This document shows, one piece after another, positions 7,919-16,149 of a DNA stretch of 64,000 nt (its first letter is position 1; each line of letters starts with the position of its first letter). The stretch comes from Deferribacteraceae bacterium UBA6793 (GTDB taxonomy: Bacteria > Chrysiogenota > Deferribacteres > Deferribacterales > Geovibrionaceae), in contig DKFP01000007.1 of assembly GCA_002452405.1 (NCBI GenBank), positions 23,200 through 87,199 of the forward strand, written 5' to 3'. The translations under genes were made by a program, and so were the position numbers. A model generated the notes under the pieces. The model worked only from the letters and a program-made list of their open reading frames with translations. It ran no database searches and was not told where the DNA came from.

Positions 7919-8953
7919 ATGAAAAAGGCTGTTATAACCGGCATTACCGGGCAGGATGGGGCGTATCTTGCGGAGCATCTTATAAACAAGGGATACGAGG
8001 TATGCGGAACATACAGAAGGACTTCTTCGGTAAATTTCTGGCGTCTGGAGGAGCTTGGGATACTCAGGCATCCGTCGCTGAAACTTGTGGAATATGACCT
8101 GACCGACCAGCCGAACAACATCCGCATGGTTGCTGCGGAAAAGCCGGACGAGATATATAACCTCGCAGCGCAGAGCTTTGTGGGCGTATCTTTCGAACAG
8201 CCCGTAACAACCTCTCAGATAACCGGTCTGGGGGCACTCCATCTTCTTGAAGCAGTGCGCATTGTCAACCCTGAAATAAAGTTTTATCAGGCTTCTTCTT
8301 CCGAGATGTTCGGACTGGTTCAGGAGATACCCCAGTCTGAAAGCACACCCTTTTATCCCAGAAGCCCATATGCAATAGCAAAGCTGTACGCTCACTGGAT
8401 GACGGTGAACTACCGCGAGGCTTACGGTATATTCGGTAGCAGCGGGATCCTGTTTAATCACGAATCCCCTCTGCGCGGTCTTGAGTTTGTCACAAGGAAG
8501 ATAACCGATGCGGTTGCAAAGATAATAAGCGGAAAGGTTGAGTCTGTGAGCCTTGGTAATCTCGATGCCAAGCGGGACTGGGGATATGCGAAAGACTACG
8601 TTGACGGCATGTGGCGTATGCTTCAGGCAGAGCAGCCGGATACGTTTGTGCTTGCCACAAACCGTACTGTGACAGTGAGAGACTTCGTAAAAATGGCGTT
8701 TGCCGTTGTGGGGCGCAATATAGAATTTGAGGGTGCCGGAGCCGAAGAGGTAGGTATTGACACAGCGACCGGAAAGACCGTTGTGCGTGTGGACCCTAAG
8801 TATTACAGACCGACAGAGGTTGAACTGCTTATAGGTAACCCTGAAAAAGCGAAAAAACTATTGGGCTGGCAGTCCGAAACCACTTTGGAAGCGCTCTGCG
8901 CAATGATGGTACAGGCGGACATAAAAAGAAACGAATCCGGTTTCTGTTTCTGA
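7919..8953 (+). CDS. gmd: GDP-mannose 4,6-dehydratase
   Basis: A 344-residue extended SDR that converts GDP-mannose to GDP-4-keto-6-deoxymannose. VITGITGQDGAYLAEHL holds the nucleotide-binding GxxGxxG, YRRTSSVNFWRLE matches the Gmd pattern, and the active site is SSSEMFG with YAIAKLYAHW (YxxxK). LFNHESPLRG and DWGYAKDYVDGMW are Gmd hallmarks. I use ATG 7919, preceded by GGGGA, rather than the TTG four codons upstream. manC, which makes the substrate, follows 21 bp later. No GDP-fucose synthase (fcl) is in the window, so the end product is open. Confidence 0.95.
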   Translation: MKKAVITGITGQDGAYLAEHLINKGYEVCGTYRRTSSVNFWRLEELGILRHPSLKLVEYDLTDQPNNIRMVAAEKPDEIYNLAAQSFVGVSFEQPVTTSQITGLGALHLLEAVRIVNPEIKFYQASSSEMFGLVQEIPQSESTPFYPRSPYAIAKLYAHWMTVNYREAYGIFGSSGILFNHESPLRGLEFVTRKITDAVAKIISGKVESVSLGNLDAKRDWGYAKDYVDGMWRMLQAEQPDTFVLATNRTVTVRDFVKMAFAVVGRNIEFEGAGAEEVGIDTATGKTVVRVDPKYYRPTEVELLIGNPEKAKKLLGWQSETTLEALCAMMVQADIKRNESGFCF

Positions 8954-8974
8954 AAACAGGACAGAGGTAGGTTA

Positions 8975-10315
8975 ATGATAAATCTTGTTATATGCGGTGG
9001 ATCCGGAACGAGGCTGTGGCCTTTAAGCCGTAACCTCATGCCCAAACAGTTCGCTAAACTTATTAATAATAAATCTCTTTTCCAGCTTGTTCTGGAGCGC
9101 AACAGCGCATTCTGTAATGATTTCTATATCATATCCAACGTTGACCACTTTTTTCTTGCTCACGATCAGATGGATGCGTCCGGTCTGAACAAGAGAACCA
9201 TCAAGGATACCAGATACATGCTGGAGCCAGTGGGCAGAAACACAGCGCCTGCGATAGCTCTCGCCTGTCTGACCCTTAAAGATGACGACATGGTGCTGGT
9301 TTCCCCCAGTGACCATCTCATAAAGAATCACGACGCATATGAAAAGGCGGTTGCGAGGGCCGCAGAGCTTGCAGAAGATGGAAATATAGTTGTTTTCGGT
9401 GTTAAGCCTACCCATGTTGAGACCGGTTACGGGTATATTGAGGTTGACGGCGAAGATGTGATAAGTTTCACTGAGAAGCCCGACGCCAAAACGGCGGAAG
9501 ACTATCTGGAAAACGGAACTTATTACTGGAACAGCGGAATGTTCTGTTTTAAAGCGGGCAGATTTCTGGAGGAGCTTCAGAAATACGCACCGGAAATATA
9601 CGACGGCTGCAAGGCTGCGCTTGAAAACACGGCAAATTCTCAGTATATACGCATCGGGCTGGAGGATATGCTGAAAATCCCTGAGGACAGCATTGACTAT
9701 TCAGTGATAGAGAAATGCAATTGCCTTAAAGTGGTTCTCAGCGACCTTGGGTGGAGCGATGTCGGCAGCTTCGATTCGCTTTCGACGGAGCTGATAAACG
9801 ACGAAAACAACAATCTTATCATATCGAACAAGTACGTTGCCACCATCGATGTGCAGGACACAATAGTCGTCGATACGGACGATGCGCTTCTCATATGTAA
9901 AAAAGGTTCCAGCCAGAAAGTTAAAGATGTTGTACAGAAGATAAAACGCGACAAACCGGAGCTTGCGAACATCCATATGACCGCATACCGCCCTTGGGGC
10001 ACCTACACGGTTTTGGAGAATACGTACGGCTATAAGATAAAGAGAATTGAGGTCAAGCCGGGTAAAAAACTCAGTCTTCAAAGGCACATGCACCGCAGCG
10101 AACACTGGATAGTGGTCAGCGGAACGGCCACCGTTACTGTTGGAGACAAGACCACCATGGTGCGTCCGAACGAATCAACCTATATCAAGATGGGAGAGCT
10201 GCACAGACTTGCTAACGAAGGCAAGATACCGCTAATAGTTATCGAGGCGCAGGTCGGCGAGTACACCGGAGAGGACGATATCATCCGTTCAGAGGACGAT
10301 TACGACAGGGGTTAA
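8975..10315 (+). CDS. manC: Mannose-1-phosphate guanylyltransferase / mannose-6-phosphate isomerase
   Basis: A bifunctional type-II enzyme of 446 residues, slightly short of the usual 465-480. The N-terminal nucleotidyltransferase has GGSGTRLWPLSR, FAKLINNKSLFQ, EPVGRNTAPAIA, VSPSDHLI and FTEKPD; the WNSGMF and DYSVIEK motifs follow. The C-terminal cupin, from about residue 335, carries RPWGTYTVLE, KKLSLQRHMHRSEHW and the metal-binding His residues of the isomerase. It supplies GDP-mannose to the upstream gmd. The start MINLVICGG is preceded by AGAGGTAGG. Its TAA overlaps the stop of the convergent epimerase by four bases. Confidence 0.95.
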   Translation: MINLVICGGSGTRLWPLSRNLMPKQFAKLINNKSLFQLVLERNSAFCNDFYIISNVDHFFLAHDQMDASGLNKRTIKDTRYMLEPVGRNTAPAIALACLTLKDDDMVLVSPSDHLIKNHDAYEKAVARAAELAEDGNIVVFGVKPTHVETGYGYIEVDGEDVISFTEKPDAKTAEDYLENGTYYWNSGMFCFKAGRFLEELQKYAPEIYDGCKAALENTANSQYIRIGLEDMLKIPEDSIDYSVIEKCNCLKVVLSDLGWSDVGSFDSLSTELINDENNNLIISNKYVATIDVQDTIVVDTDDALLICKKGSSQKVKDVVQKIKRDKPELANIHMTAYRPWGTYTVLENTYGYKIKRIEVKPGKKLSLQRHMHRSEHWIVVSGTATVTVGDKTTMVRPNESTYIKMGELHRLANEGKIPLIVIEAQVGEYTGEDDIIRSEDDYDRG

Positions 10316-11364
10316 AGCCCGTAATACTCCCTGTACCATTTTGCGAAACGTTCAATGCCTTCGCTCAGAGGTGTTTTCGGACTGTATCCGTGGTCGCGGA
10401 TAAGGTCGTCAACGTCGGCATAGGTCTTGTGAACGTCGCCGGGTTGCATGGGCATCATATTTTTCTGTGCTGTCATTCCCAGAGCCTTTTCAAGCATTTC
10501 TATCATATCCATCAGTTTGGCGGGGTTATTGTTGCCGATGTTGTATACTTTGTACGGCACGTCGGACGAATCCGGCGACGGATTGCCGCTGTCCCAATTG
10601 GGGTTGGGTTTCTGATCTGCATAGATGACCTTGCACACGCCTTCTACGATGTCGTCTATATATGTGAAATCTCTCTCCATATCTCCGAAGTTATAGATAT
10701 CGATCGGTTTTCCGGATCGCATTAATTCCGCGAATTTATACATTGCCATATCGGGTCTGCCCCATGGACCGTATACGGTGAAGAAGCGTAGCCCTGTGGT
10801 CGGTAGTTTATAAAGGTGACTGTATGTGTGAGCCATGAGTTCGTTTGCTTTTTTCGTAGCAGCATAGAGACTCACGGGGTGGTCTGCTCCGTGGTGTGTA
10901 GAGAATGGCTGCGCTGTGTTTTTTCCATAGACAGATGAGCTGGATGCGTATATGAGGTGCTGAACGTTGAAGTTGCGGCATCCTTCCAGAACATTGATGA
11001 AGCCGACGATGTTGGAGTCTATGTAGGCGTAGGGGTTTTCGATGCTGTAGCGTACTCCCGCCTGTGCGGCGAGGTTGCAAACCTTGTCGAACTTATGCTC
11101 TGCCATCAGCTTGTGAAGGTTTTCCCTGTCTTCGAGGTTCATTTGAACAAAGCTGTATCCTTGCAGTGTTTCGGAAGGCGCAAGTCTGCCGTACTGAATA
11201 TTTTCTCTGCGTATGCCGTCCTGCGCCAGTCTGTCATATTTCAGACTTATCTGATAATAATCGTTTATGCTGTCAAGCCCGACGACCTCGTGTCCGGCGG
11301 CAATGAGCTGCTTAACTGTATAAAAGCCGATAAATCCGGCGGTTCCGGTGAGCAGAATCTTCAT
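10312..11364 (-). CDS. UDP-glucuronate 4-epimerase-like SDR
   Basis: A 350-residue extended SDR. GTAGFIGFYTVKQL is the Rossmann motif, LDSINDYYQISLKYDRL and AAQAGVRYSIENPYAYI are typical of UDP-glucuronate/galacturonate 4-epimerases (LpsL/Cap1J group), and the catalytic site is ASSSSVYG with YAATKKANE (YxxxK). FTVYGPWGRPDMAMYKF and DMERDFTYIDDIVEG complete the match. The enzyme would form UDP-galacturonate for lipopolysaccharide or capsule. It is convergent with manC, with overlapping stops, and is transcribed from the region at 11365-11428. Confidence 0.88.
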   Translation of the reverse strand: MKILLTGTAGFIGFYTVKQLIAAGHEVVGLDSINDYYQISLKYDRLAQDGIRRENIQYGRLAPSETLQGYSFVQMNLEDRENLHKLMAEHKFDKVCNLAAQAGVRYSIENPYAYIDSNIVGFINVLEGCRNFNVQHLIYASSSSVYGKNTAQPFSTHHGADHPVSLYAATKKANELMAHTYSHLYKLPTTGLRFFTVYGPWGRPDMAMYKFAELMRSGKPIDIYNFGDMERDFTYIDDIVEGVCKVIYADQKPNPNWDSGNPSPDSSDVPYKVYNIGNNNPAKLMDMIEMLEKALGMTAQKNMMPMQPGDVHKTYADVDDLIRDHGYSPKTPLSEGIERFAKWYREYYGL

Positions 11365-11428
11365 TTCAAACCCTCTTAATATTCATAATCCGATATTATT
11401 TGATAATGCGCTTTTTGTATAGCCGTTT

Positions 11429-11779
11429 ATGCTGTATGATGCAAAAATGAACAGATTCAGAGTGTTATTCTACAGTCTTCTGGCGGTAATAACATGGCTT
11501 GCGGTGACTCCGCTCCATGTTCCGCAGGTGAACCCTGACTGGGGAGATAAGGTGAACCATGCGGCAGCGTTCGCCGTATTGTTTGTTGCCGGATATAAGG
11601 CTTATCACAGTGCATTCCGTTTGTGGGTATGGCTTGTTGCTTATGGCATGTTCATTGAGGTTTTGCAGAGCTTTCTGCCATTCCGTTTCGCATCGGCAGA
11701 GGACGTTGTTGCTGACGTTGCGGGCATAGCGCTTGGTCAACTCGTTGTAACAGCTTTAAGACGGTACGGAAAAGTTTAG
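11429..11779 (+). CDS. VanZ-like small membrane protein
   Basis: A 116-residue protein with about four hydrophobic segments. DKVNHAAAFAVLFVAGY and the later FIEVLQSFLPFR followed by SAEDVVADVAGIALG are the two conserved stretches of VanZ-like proteins. The family's function is poorly known outside teicoplanin-resistance VanZ; nothing here indicates resistance. The ATG at 11429 has little Shine-Dalgarno sequence, and ATG 11447 (MNRFRV) is an alternative. Its 3' end overlaps the convergent ATPase gene by four bases. Confidence 0.8.
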   Translation: MLYDAKMNRFRVLFYSLLAVITWLAVTPLHVPQVNPDWGDKVNHAAAFAVLFVAGYKAYHSAFRLWVWLVAYGMFIEVLQSFLPFRFASAEDVVADVAGIALGQLVVTALRRYGKV

Positions 11780-12900
11780 TATGTACTTATGAGATAATCT
11801 TGAAAAACCTTGTCAACCAACGTATATATTCCGTTTTCCATCTGGATTAAATCATGGTTAAGCAGAGCGACTATAGCTGATTGAATTGTACTTGTTGCCG
11901 GAAGGTTATTTCGTTTCACATAATCTTTTGCCAGAGGCTTGGCTGTGTTTTCCTTTGCCAGAGCAATTAACAGGTTTCTTTGAGACGGAGCAAGCGGCTT
12001 CAGATATGATTCTTCAAAAACAGTTTTTTCGCTTTCCAGCATATCGATATAGGCTTGTTTCAGGATTTCTGCTGTTAGAGTAGTGTCGGTGATGCTGAAT
12101 GCGAGCATTCCTAATTTCTGAACGTAGTAAGTGTGGCTGTGAGCCAGCTTTACAAGGTCTTTTGAAAGTGAACCGCAGATTACGCCGTTATTTTGAAACT
12201 GTTCTTCAATCCATTTTGCCAGCTCGTCTTGTTCAATTTTATACACCGGATAGTTTACAGCCATTCTGTAGAAAGGTCTGGATTTTTCATTGAACATATC
12301 GAACAGAATCCTGCGTCTGCTACCGACAAAAAAGAATGATGCTTTTGTTTCCTGCATATAAGTTCGCAGGGTTGCCTCTATTTTGGCAGATTCTTTAAGG
12401 TCTGCGATTTCCTGAAATTCGTCGATGAAAATATTTACAGGATGTTCAAGTGTTTCGGCAAGCTGTTGAAGGGAGTTCATGACATCTTCAAGCAGGTCGA
12501 AGCCGGTTTTTCCTGATGCCGGTGTTATGGAGAGGGAGACCCCGCCGGATGGATCTGGTTGAAATACCGGGCGGAAAGATTTTATAGTGTTTATAGCTTT
12601 TAAATACCATGACTCATGGCGTTTTGTTTCAGTAAAAACAGCCTTTGCGAGTCTGGATGCGATGTCGTCAATGGAAAATACGCTGAAAAAGTCGGTTTTA
12701 ACGGTAATGCAACCTTCTTCAGAAAGTCTGTTCTGGACTCGGTTGACGAGGGAAGTTTTGCCTTCCCGTCTGGGTGAATAAACAACAGCGCTCGTTCCGG
12801 AATATCCGTATCCTGCAAGTTCCTTCAATTCTTTCACACGGTTGCAGAATGGAGCGTCTACCGGAAGCACTTTAAGTTGAAATGGGTTTTTCCTCAGCAT
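11776..12900 (-). CDS. AAA/STAND-type ATPase with C-terminal winged helix
   Basis: A 374-residue protein of the ATPase_2 kind. The Walker A is YSPRREGKTSL (GKTS preceded by a non-standard PRRE), Walker B is NIFIDEFQEI, and a sensor-type Arg cluster is in FFVGSRRRIL. The last 70 residues (SQRNLLIALAKE to LIQMENGIYTLVDKVFQDYL) read as a winged-helix domain. Homologous proteins are widespread, often isolated, and lack an assigned role; DNA-associated or signalling functions are guesses. It is a single gene with an inverted repeat 53 bp upstream of the ATG. Confidence 0.8.
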   Translation of the reverse strand: MLRKNPFQLKVLPVDAPFCNRVKELKELAGYGYSGTSAVVYSPRREGKTSLVNRVQNRLSEEGCITVKTDFFSVFSIDDIASRLAKAVFTETKRHESWYLKAINTIKSFRPVFQPDPSGGVSLSITPASGKTGFDLLEDVMNSLQQLAETLEHPVNIFIDEFQEIADLKESAKIEATLRTYMQETKASFFFVGSRRRILFDMFNEKSRPFYRMAVNYPVYKIEQDELAKWIEEQFQNNGVICGSLSKDLVKLAHSHTYYVQKLGMLAFSITDTTLTAEILKQAYIDMLESEKTVFEESYLKPLAPSQRNLLIALAKENTAKPLAKDYVKRNNLPATSTIQSAIVALLNHDLIQMENGIYTLVDKVFQDYLISTY

Positions 12901-12952
12901 ATCAAAACTCCTGCTTTTAAATGTAACACATTGAAGCAGAATAGCAAGTATT

Positions 12953-12971
12953 GTTACGATTCAATCGTAAC
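12953..12971. promoter_or_regulatory. 19 bp palindrome upstream of the ATPase gene
   Basis: GTTACGATTCAATCGTAAC has 9 bp perfect arms around one central C, in the 92 bp gap between smpB and the ATPase gene. Read on the minus strand it lies just upstream of a possible promoter (TTGCTA, 16 bp, TACATT) for the ATPase. It is unlike a terminator because no T-run follows. Operator function is inferred. Confidence 0.45.
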
Positions 12972-12992
12972 GATTGCGACGTAATGGGAAGT

Positions 12993-13436
12993 TTATTTAA
13001 TCTTCATATCCCTGCCGAGTTCTCTCTGAAGGTCACGTTCTTTGATGGTGTTTCGTTTGTCGTGTGTCTTTTTACCTTTGGCGAGGGCAATTTCCACTTT
13101 TACGAGGCGTTTTTTCTGGTAAACGGAGATGGGCACAAGGGTAAGCCCCGCCTCTTTGATGCGCCCGATGAGCCTGTCGATGTCTCTGCGTTTCATGAGC
13201 AGCTTGCGGCTTCTGGTTGGGTTGTGGTTGAACCTGTTTGCCTGTTCATATTCGGCAACGTGGGAGTTCACAAGCCATATCTCGTTTGAAAGTATTTTAA
13301 CGAAAGCCTCTTTAATGCTTATCTTTCCGGCTTTAACGGATTTGACCTCCGTTCCCGCAAGAACGACACCGGTTTCAAAGGTTTCAAGTATCTCGTAATC
13401 AAAAAAGGCTTTTTTATTTTTTGCAAATGTGGACAT
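12993..13436 (-). CDS. smpB: SsrA-binding protein SmpB
   Basis: A 147-residue RNA-binding protein that delivers tmRNA to stalled ribosomes. FDYEILETFETGVVLAGTEVKS, RNA-contacting EVKSVKAGKISIKEAF, RSRKLLMKRRDIDRL and the basic tail KKTHDKRNTIKERD are SmpB hallmarks. Of two adjacent ATGs I prefer 13436, which gives better spacing from AAGGA. It is divergent from the hemerythrin-like gene. The tmRNA gene itself is not in this window. Confidence 0.96.
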   Translation of the reverse strand: MSTFAKNKKAFFDYEILETFETGVVLAGTEVKSVKAGKISIKEAFVKILSNEIWLVNSHVAEYEQANRFNHNPTRSRKLLMKRRDIDRLIGRIKEAGLTLVPISVYQKKRLVKVEIALAKGKKTHDKRNTIKERDLQRELGRDMKIK

Positions 13437-13534
13437 CATATTTCCTTAATGTGCTTTATATAAGAAATTACATTTTTTGTATTGAAATGCAACCCGTTTG
13501 ATGTAGAATAACGATTATTTTCACGAGGCTCAAA

Positions 13535-13951
13535 TTGGCGGTATTTGGCGAAGAGTTCAGTACGAACATTTCATTTATGGATAACGGTACAAGGAAATTC
13601 ATCTTTGAACTGAACAAACTTTCCGATGCGATGAAAAACGGTGAAGGCAGACAGTATGTAATTTTTGCCCTTGATTTTCTCGGCGAATATTCGGAAAAGC
13701 ATCTTATTTCCGAAGAGAAGGTCATGATAAAATACCGTTTCCACGATATCGAAGGTCACGCCGTTCAGCATGAGGAATTTCGCTCCGAACTTCAGAAAAT
13801 AATCGACGAATACGCAGCGAAGGGTGCTGAACATTCGTTTCCGCTTCTGGTACAGAGATTTATGGGAGGCTGGCTCAGCCGCCATATCTCGCGTGCTGAC
13901 AAGGTTCTCGGAGATTTTCTTGCCGCATCCGCAAAAAAAGCCAGACCTTAA
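13535..13951 (+). CDS. Bacteriohemerythrin-like protein lacking the first His ligand
   Basis: A 138-residue four-helix protein with HLISEEKVMIKY, HAVQHEEF and WLSRHISRADK, which provide most of the di-iron ligands (H/E, H..H, H...D) of bacteriohemerythrins. The first-helix motif that normally reads D..H..L appears as MDNGTRKFIFELNKL, with Arg where the first His should be, so the di-iron site may be altered. I accept the TTG start at 13535 because GAGG lies six bases before it and the extra residues fit the family's N-terminus. Hemerythrins bind O2 or sense oxygen/iron in the cytoplasm. A terminator overlaps the stop. Confidence 0.82.
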   Translation: MAVFGEEFSTNISFMDNGTRKFIFELNKLSDAMKNGEGRQYVIFALDFLGEYSEKHLISEEKVMIKYRFHDIEGHAVQHEEFRSELQKIIDEYAAKGAEHSFPLLVQRFMGGWLSRHISRADKVLGDFLAASAKKARP

Positions 13952-13967
13952 AAGATCCGGCTTTTTC
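13932..13967 (+). terminator. Terminator after the hemerythrin gene
   Basis: AAAAAGCC and GGCTTTTT form an 8 bp stem with a partly paired interior, ending in a T-run. It overlaps the last codons of the hemerythrin-like gene. Confidence 0.65.
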
Positions 13968-14010
13968 CTGATTTTCAACTTTAATTACAGTTATGGCATA
14001 TCAAAGAATC

Positions 14011-14088
14011 AGACTGCTACACCCTTACGGGTTCGCAGAGACGGGGAGATAGAACCGTCTTCGCGAGAAGCGCAGCCCGCGATCTCAT
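14011..14088. repeat. Dispersed intergenic repeat, copy A
   Basis: Shares AGACTGCT, GCAGAGACGG, CGTCTTCGCGAG and GCGATCTCAT with four other intergenic copies in this window. The ends are partly complementary and could fold. It fills the gap between the hemerythrin-like and FmdB genes and has no ORF. Confidence 0.7.
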
Positions 14089-14128
14089 TTTAACGTAAAT
14101 GCGCCATAAAATATTGGGTATGCTACGG

Positions 14129-14374
14129 TTATTTAGCCGCGGGGCATCCGCAGCATCCGCCGCCCGCAGCAGGGCAGGACGGAGCAGAAGCCTGTTTGCC
14201 GTATCCCTGTGCAGCCCATCCGCCGCCTTTCAGATGGAAAGCGGAGGAGGATATTATCCTTTTCGCTTCGCCGTGACATTCGGGACATTCAACAGGTTCG
14301 TCGGCATTGCTGAAGCTCACCAGCTTCTCGGTGACTTTTCCGCATTTAGCGCATGAGTATTCATATATAGGCAT
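14129..14374 (-). CDS. FmdB-family zinc ribbon protein
   Basis: An 81-residue protein starting MPIYEYSCAKCGKVTEKL with a second CxxC in VECPECHGEAKRII; the four cysteines form the zinc ribbon of FmdB/CxxC_CXXC_SSSS proteins. The tail is Gly/Cys/Ala-rich (CCGCPAA), giving extra cysteines. The family was first linked to formamidase genes but its role is unclear; a regulatory or metal-handling job is usually supposed. It stands alone between the repeat and the ExeA-like gene. Confidence 0.88.
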   Translation of the reverse strand: MPIYEYSCAKCGKVTEKLVSFSNADEPVECPECHGEAKRIISSSAFHLKGGGWAAQGYGKQASAPSCPAAGGGCCGCPAAK

Positions 14375-14441
14375 ATTGCACCTTTAAGAGTTTATTTTTC
14401 TGAAATAATATAATTCTGAGTGAATTTTTCAATAAAAAAAA

Positions 14442-15770
14442 TCAGCTTCCGGTCTCAACGTTTCGTCCGTATATCCATCCGGTCACTTCCGCTCCGTTCA
14501 TAGTGACGCTGATGTTGAGCCATCCGTCGCGTTCAAGCAGAATCTTAACCCTGGTGTTGAGTGGCAGTTTTGCCAGAACAGCAGATGTTATGTCCGGTTT
14601 TTCGCGCATGTTTAGTATATTCGCTTTGACTATTCCCGTTTTTGAAGCTGCGGGAACGGTTTCCGCGGGCATCTCGCGCACTGCGGGTTTTTGAACAGGG
14701 TCGGGTTGTGTCTGCTGCTGAACGACGGGTGCAGTGTCCGCAGGTTTTGCGGGTTCCGGCGTAGCTGGCTGCGCTGGTTTATCCGCAGGTGCCTGTGGGG
14801 GAATCGGAGCAGCGGCGGGTGCAGGCACTGATTGCATCATCTCCGCCTGACGTTTTCCGTAAAGGGTGCCGTAATAGAAGAGTGCGCCGGAGATAAATAT
14901 AGCTGCGATCAGGGCAAATCCGGCGTAGAGGAAGAATTTTGAGTTCATTTTATTTTTTTTCCTTTCCAGTTTAAGGCTGGCGGCAGCGGAATCTAGGTGT
15001 TTGCCTGAAAGCACTTTGTTCTGGTCAACGTATGCAGCCATCAGTGAGCGTTCCATAGCGAGGTTCACCAGTCTGGGGTTTCCGCCTGTGTATGAATAGA
15101 GTTTCTTATAGAATTTTTTGTCCGGATATTGTCCGTGGAAGCCACCCTTTGAAAGCCTGAACGCAACATATTTCGACATATCGTCGAAGTCCATGTAGTC
15201 TAGGCTGACGTGGAGGGTTATCCTCTGTCGGAGCTGTCTGAGCGAGGGTGAGTTTAGCTTTGAGTCAAGCTCCGGCTGTCCTGCTATGACAAAGCGTATC
15301 AGTTTTTCCTTTTCCGTTTCAAGGTTTGAGAGGATGCGAAGCTCCTCAAGGGTTCGTGCAGGAAGGTTCTGCGCTTCGTCAATGATGAGAAGCGGCTTTT
15401 TTCCCTGTCTCTTTTTTTCTGTGAGAAAGTCCCGGAAGCCGGCAAAGAGAGTATTTTTTGTCTGGTTTTCCCCTATAGGAAACCCGAAATCCTCAAGCAC
15501 GGCGCGGAACATCTCCTCCGGCTCAAGGGATGGGAACATAACGTAGGCGTATTCCACTGTGTCCGGCAGTTCGTTCATGAACTTACGCATAGTGATAGTT
15601 TTGCCTGTGCCCGGTTCGCCTGTCAGCACAAGGAAACCTTCGTCCGAATCCACAAAATATTTCAGCGATTGCAACGCTTCCATATGGTTCGGGCTGGCGA
15701 AGAAGTATTCCACGTCGGGTGTTATTCTGAAAGGGTGTTCTTTGAACTCGAAAAACTCAGTATAGCTCAT
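14442..15770 (-). CDS. ExeA/GspA-type AAA ATPase with SH3 domain
   Basis: A 442-residue inner-membrane ATPase. FFEFKEHPFRITPDVEYFF is the ExeA-type start; Walker A is GEPGTGKT, Walker B LLIIDEAQNLP. A single membrane segment follows at about residues 275-297, then a Pro/Ala-rich linker and a C-terminal bacterial SH3 domain (KANILNMREKPDITSAVL). ExeA with ExeB helps insert the secretin of type II secretion through peptidoglycan, which suits the secretion genes at 28.8-39.6 kb, although this gene is 13 kb away. The SH3 domain would contact peptidoglycan. MSHA-type pilus roles are an alternative. Confidence 0.85.
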   Translation of the reverse strand: MSYTEFFEFKEHPFRITPDVEYFFASPNHMEALQSLKYFVDSDEGFLVLTGEPGTGKTITMRKFMNELPDTVEYAYVMFPSLEPEEMFRAVLEDFGFPIGENQTKNTLFAGFRDFLTEKKRQGKKPLLIIDEAQNLPARTLEELRILSNLETEKEKLIRFVIAGQPELDSKLNSPSLRQLRQRITLHVSLDYMDFDDMSKYVAFRLSKGGFHGQYPDKKFYKKLYSYTGGNPRLVNLAMERSLMAAYVDQNKVLSGKHLDSAAASLKLERKKNKMNSKFFLYAGFALIAAIFISGALFYYGTLYGKRQAEMMQSVPAPAAAPIPPQAPADKPAQPATPEPAKPADTAPVVQQQTQPDPVQKPAVREMPAETVPAASKTGIVKANILNMREKPDITSAVLAKLPLNTRVKILLERDGWLNISVTMNGAEVTGWIYGRNVETGS

Positions 15771-16085
15771 CAGCTCTTCCGCACGGTTTTGTTATCATCA
15801 AATTACCTGATATATCTGCCTTAAACAAGAACAAATTGTTCGGGCTCATATTCCGGAGGGATAATCATATTCCTCCGGTTGTTGACAAACTCGGATTTTA
15901 TTAAATCAATGAGACTGCTTTGTCGCTAAGCTCCTTGCAGAGACTTTTTTTCCTTTCGTCTTTGCGAGCAGAGCGAAGCAATCTCATATTTATAAAACTT
16001 TGTCATCAGTCTGAGGGATAATCATATTCCTGTTTCATCCGTATTACAAGCGGGCGCTTTCTTAAAGTCTCTTAAAAAATTAAAC
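15771..16085. other. Non-coding stretch before the Fur box
   Basis: About 315 bp without a convincing gene. It contains dispersed repeat copy B, a short repeated phrase (GGAGGGATAATCATATTCCT at 15855-15874 and GAGGGATAATCATATTCCTG at 16013-16032), and otherwise AT-rich sequence leading to the Fur-controlled promoter. Confidence 0.6.
15909..15988. repeat. Dispersed intergenic repeat, copy B (clearest inverted arms)
   Basis: ATGAGACTGCTTTGTCGC at the left and GAGCGAAGCAATCTCAT at the right are imperfect inverted repeats, with CTTGCAGAGAC and GTCTTTGCGAG as inner arms. The whole 80 bp can fold on itself. It belongs to the same family as copies at 14.0, 33.8, 39.9 and 59.9 kb. Confidence 0.75.
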
Positions 16086-16125
16086 TTGACATTAAACGGA
16101 ATTATTGATAATGATAATCATTATC
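16086..16125 (+). promoter_or_regulatory. Promoter with consensus Fur box
   Basis: GATAATGATAATCATTATC at 16107-16125 matches the classical 19 bp Fur consensus at every position. A TTGACA at 16086-16091 is a good -35, so the Fur box covers the -10 region and iron-loaded Fur should block transcription. It controls the small Cys-rich membrane protein that begins 25 bp downstream. Confidence 0.9.
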
Positions 16126-16149
16126 TGTATCATGCACGGGAGGTAAAAG

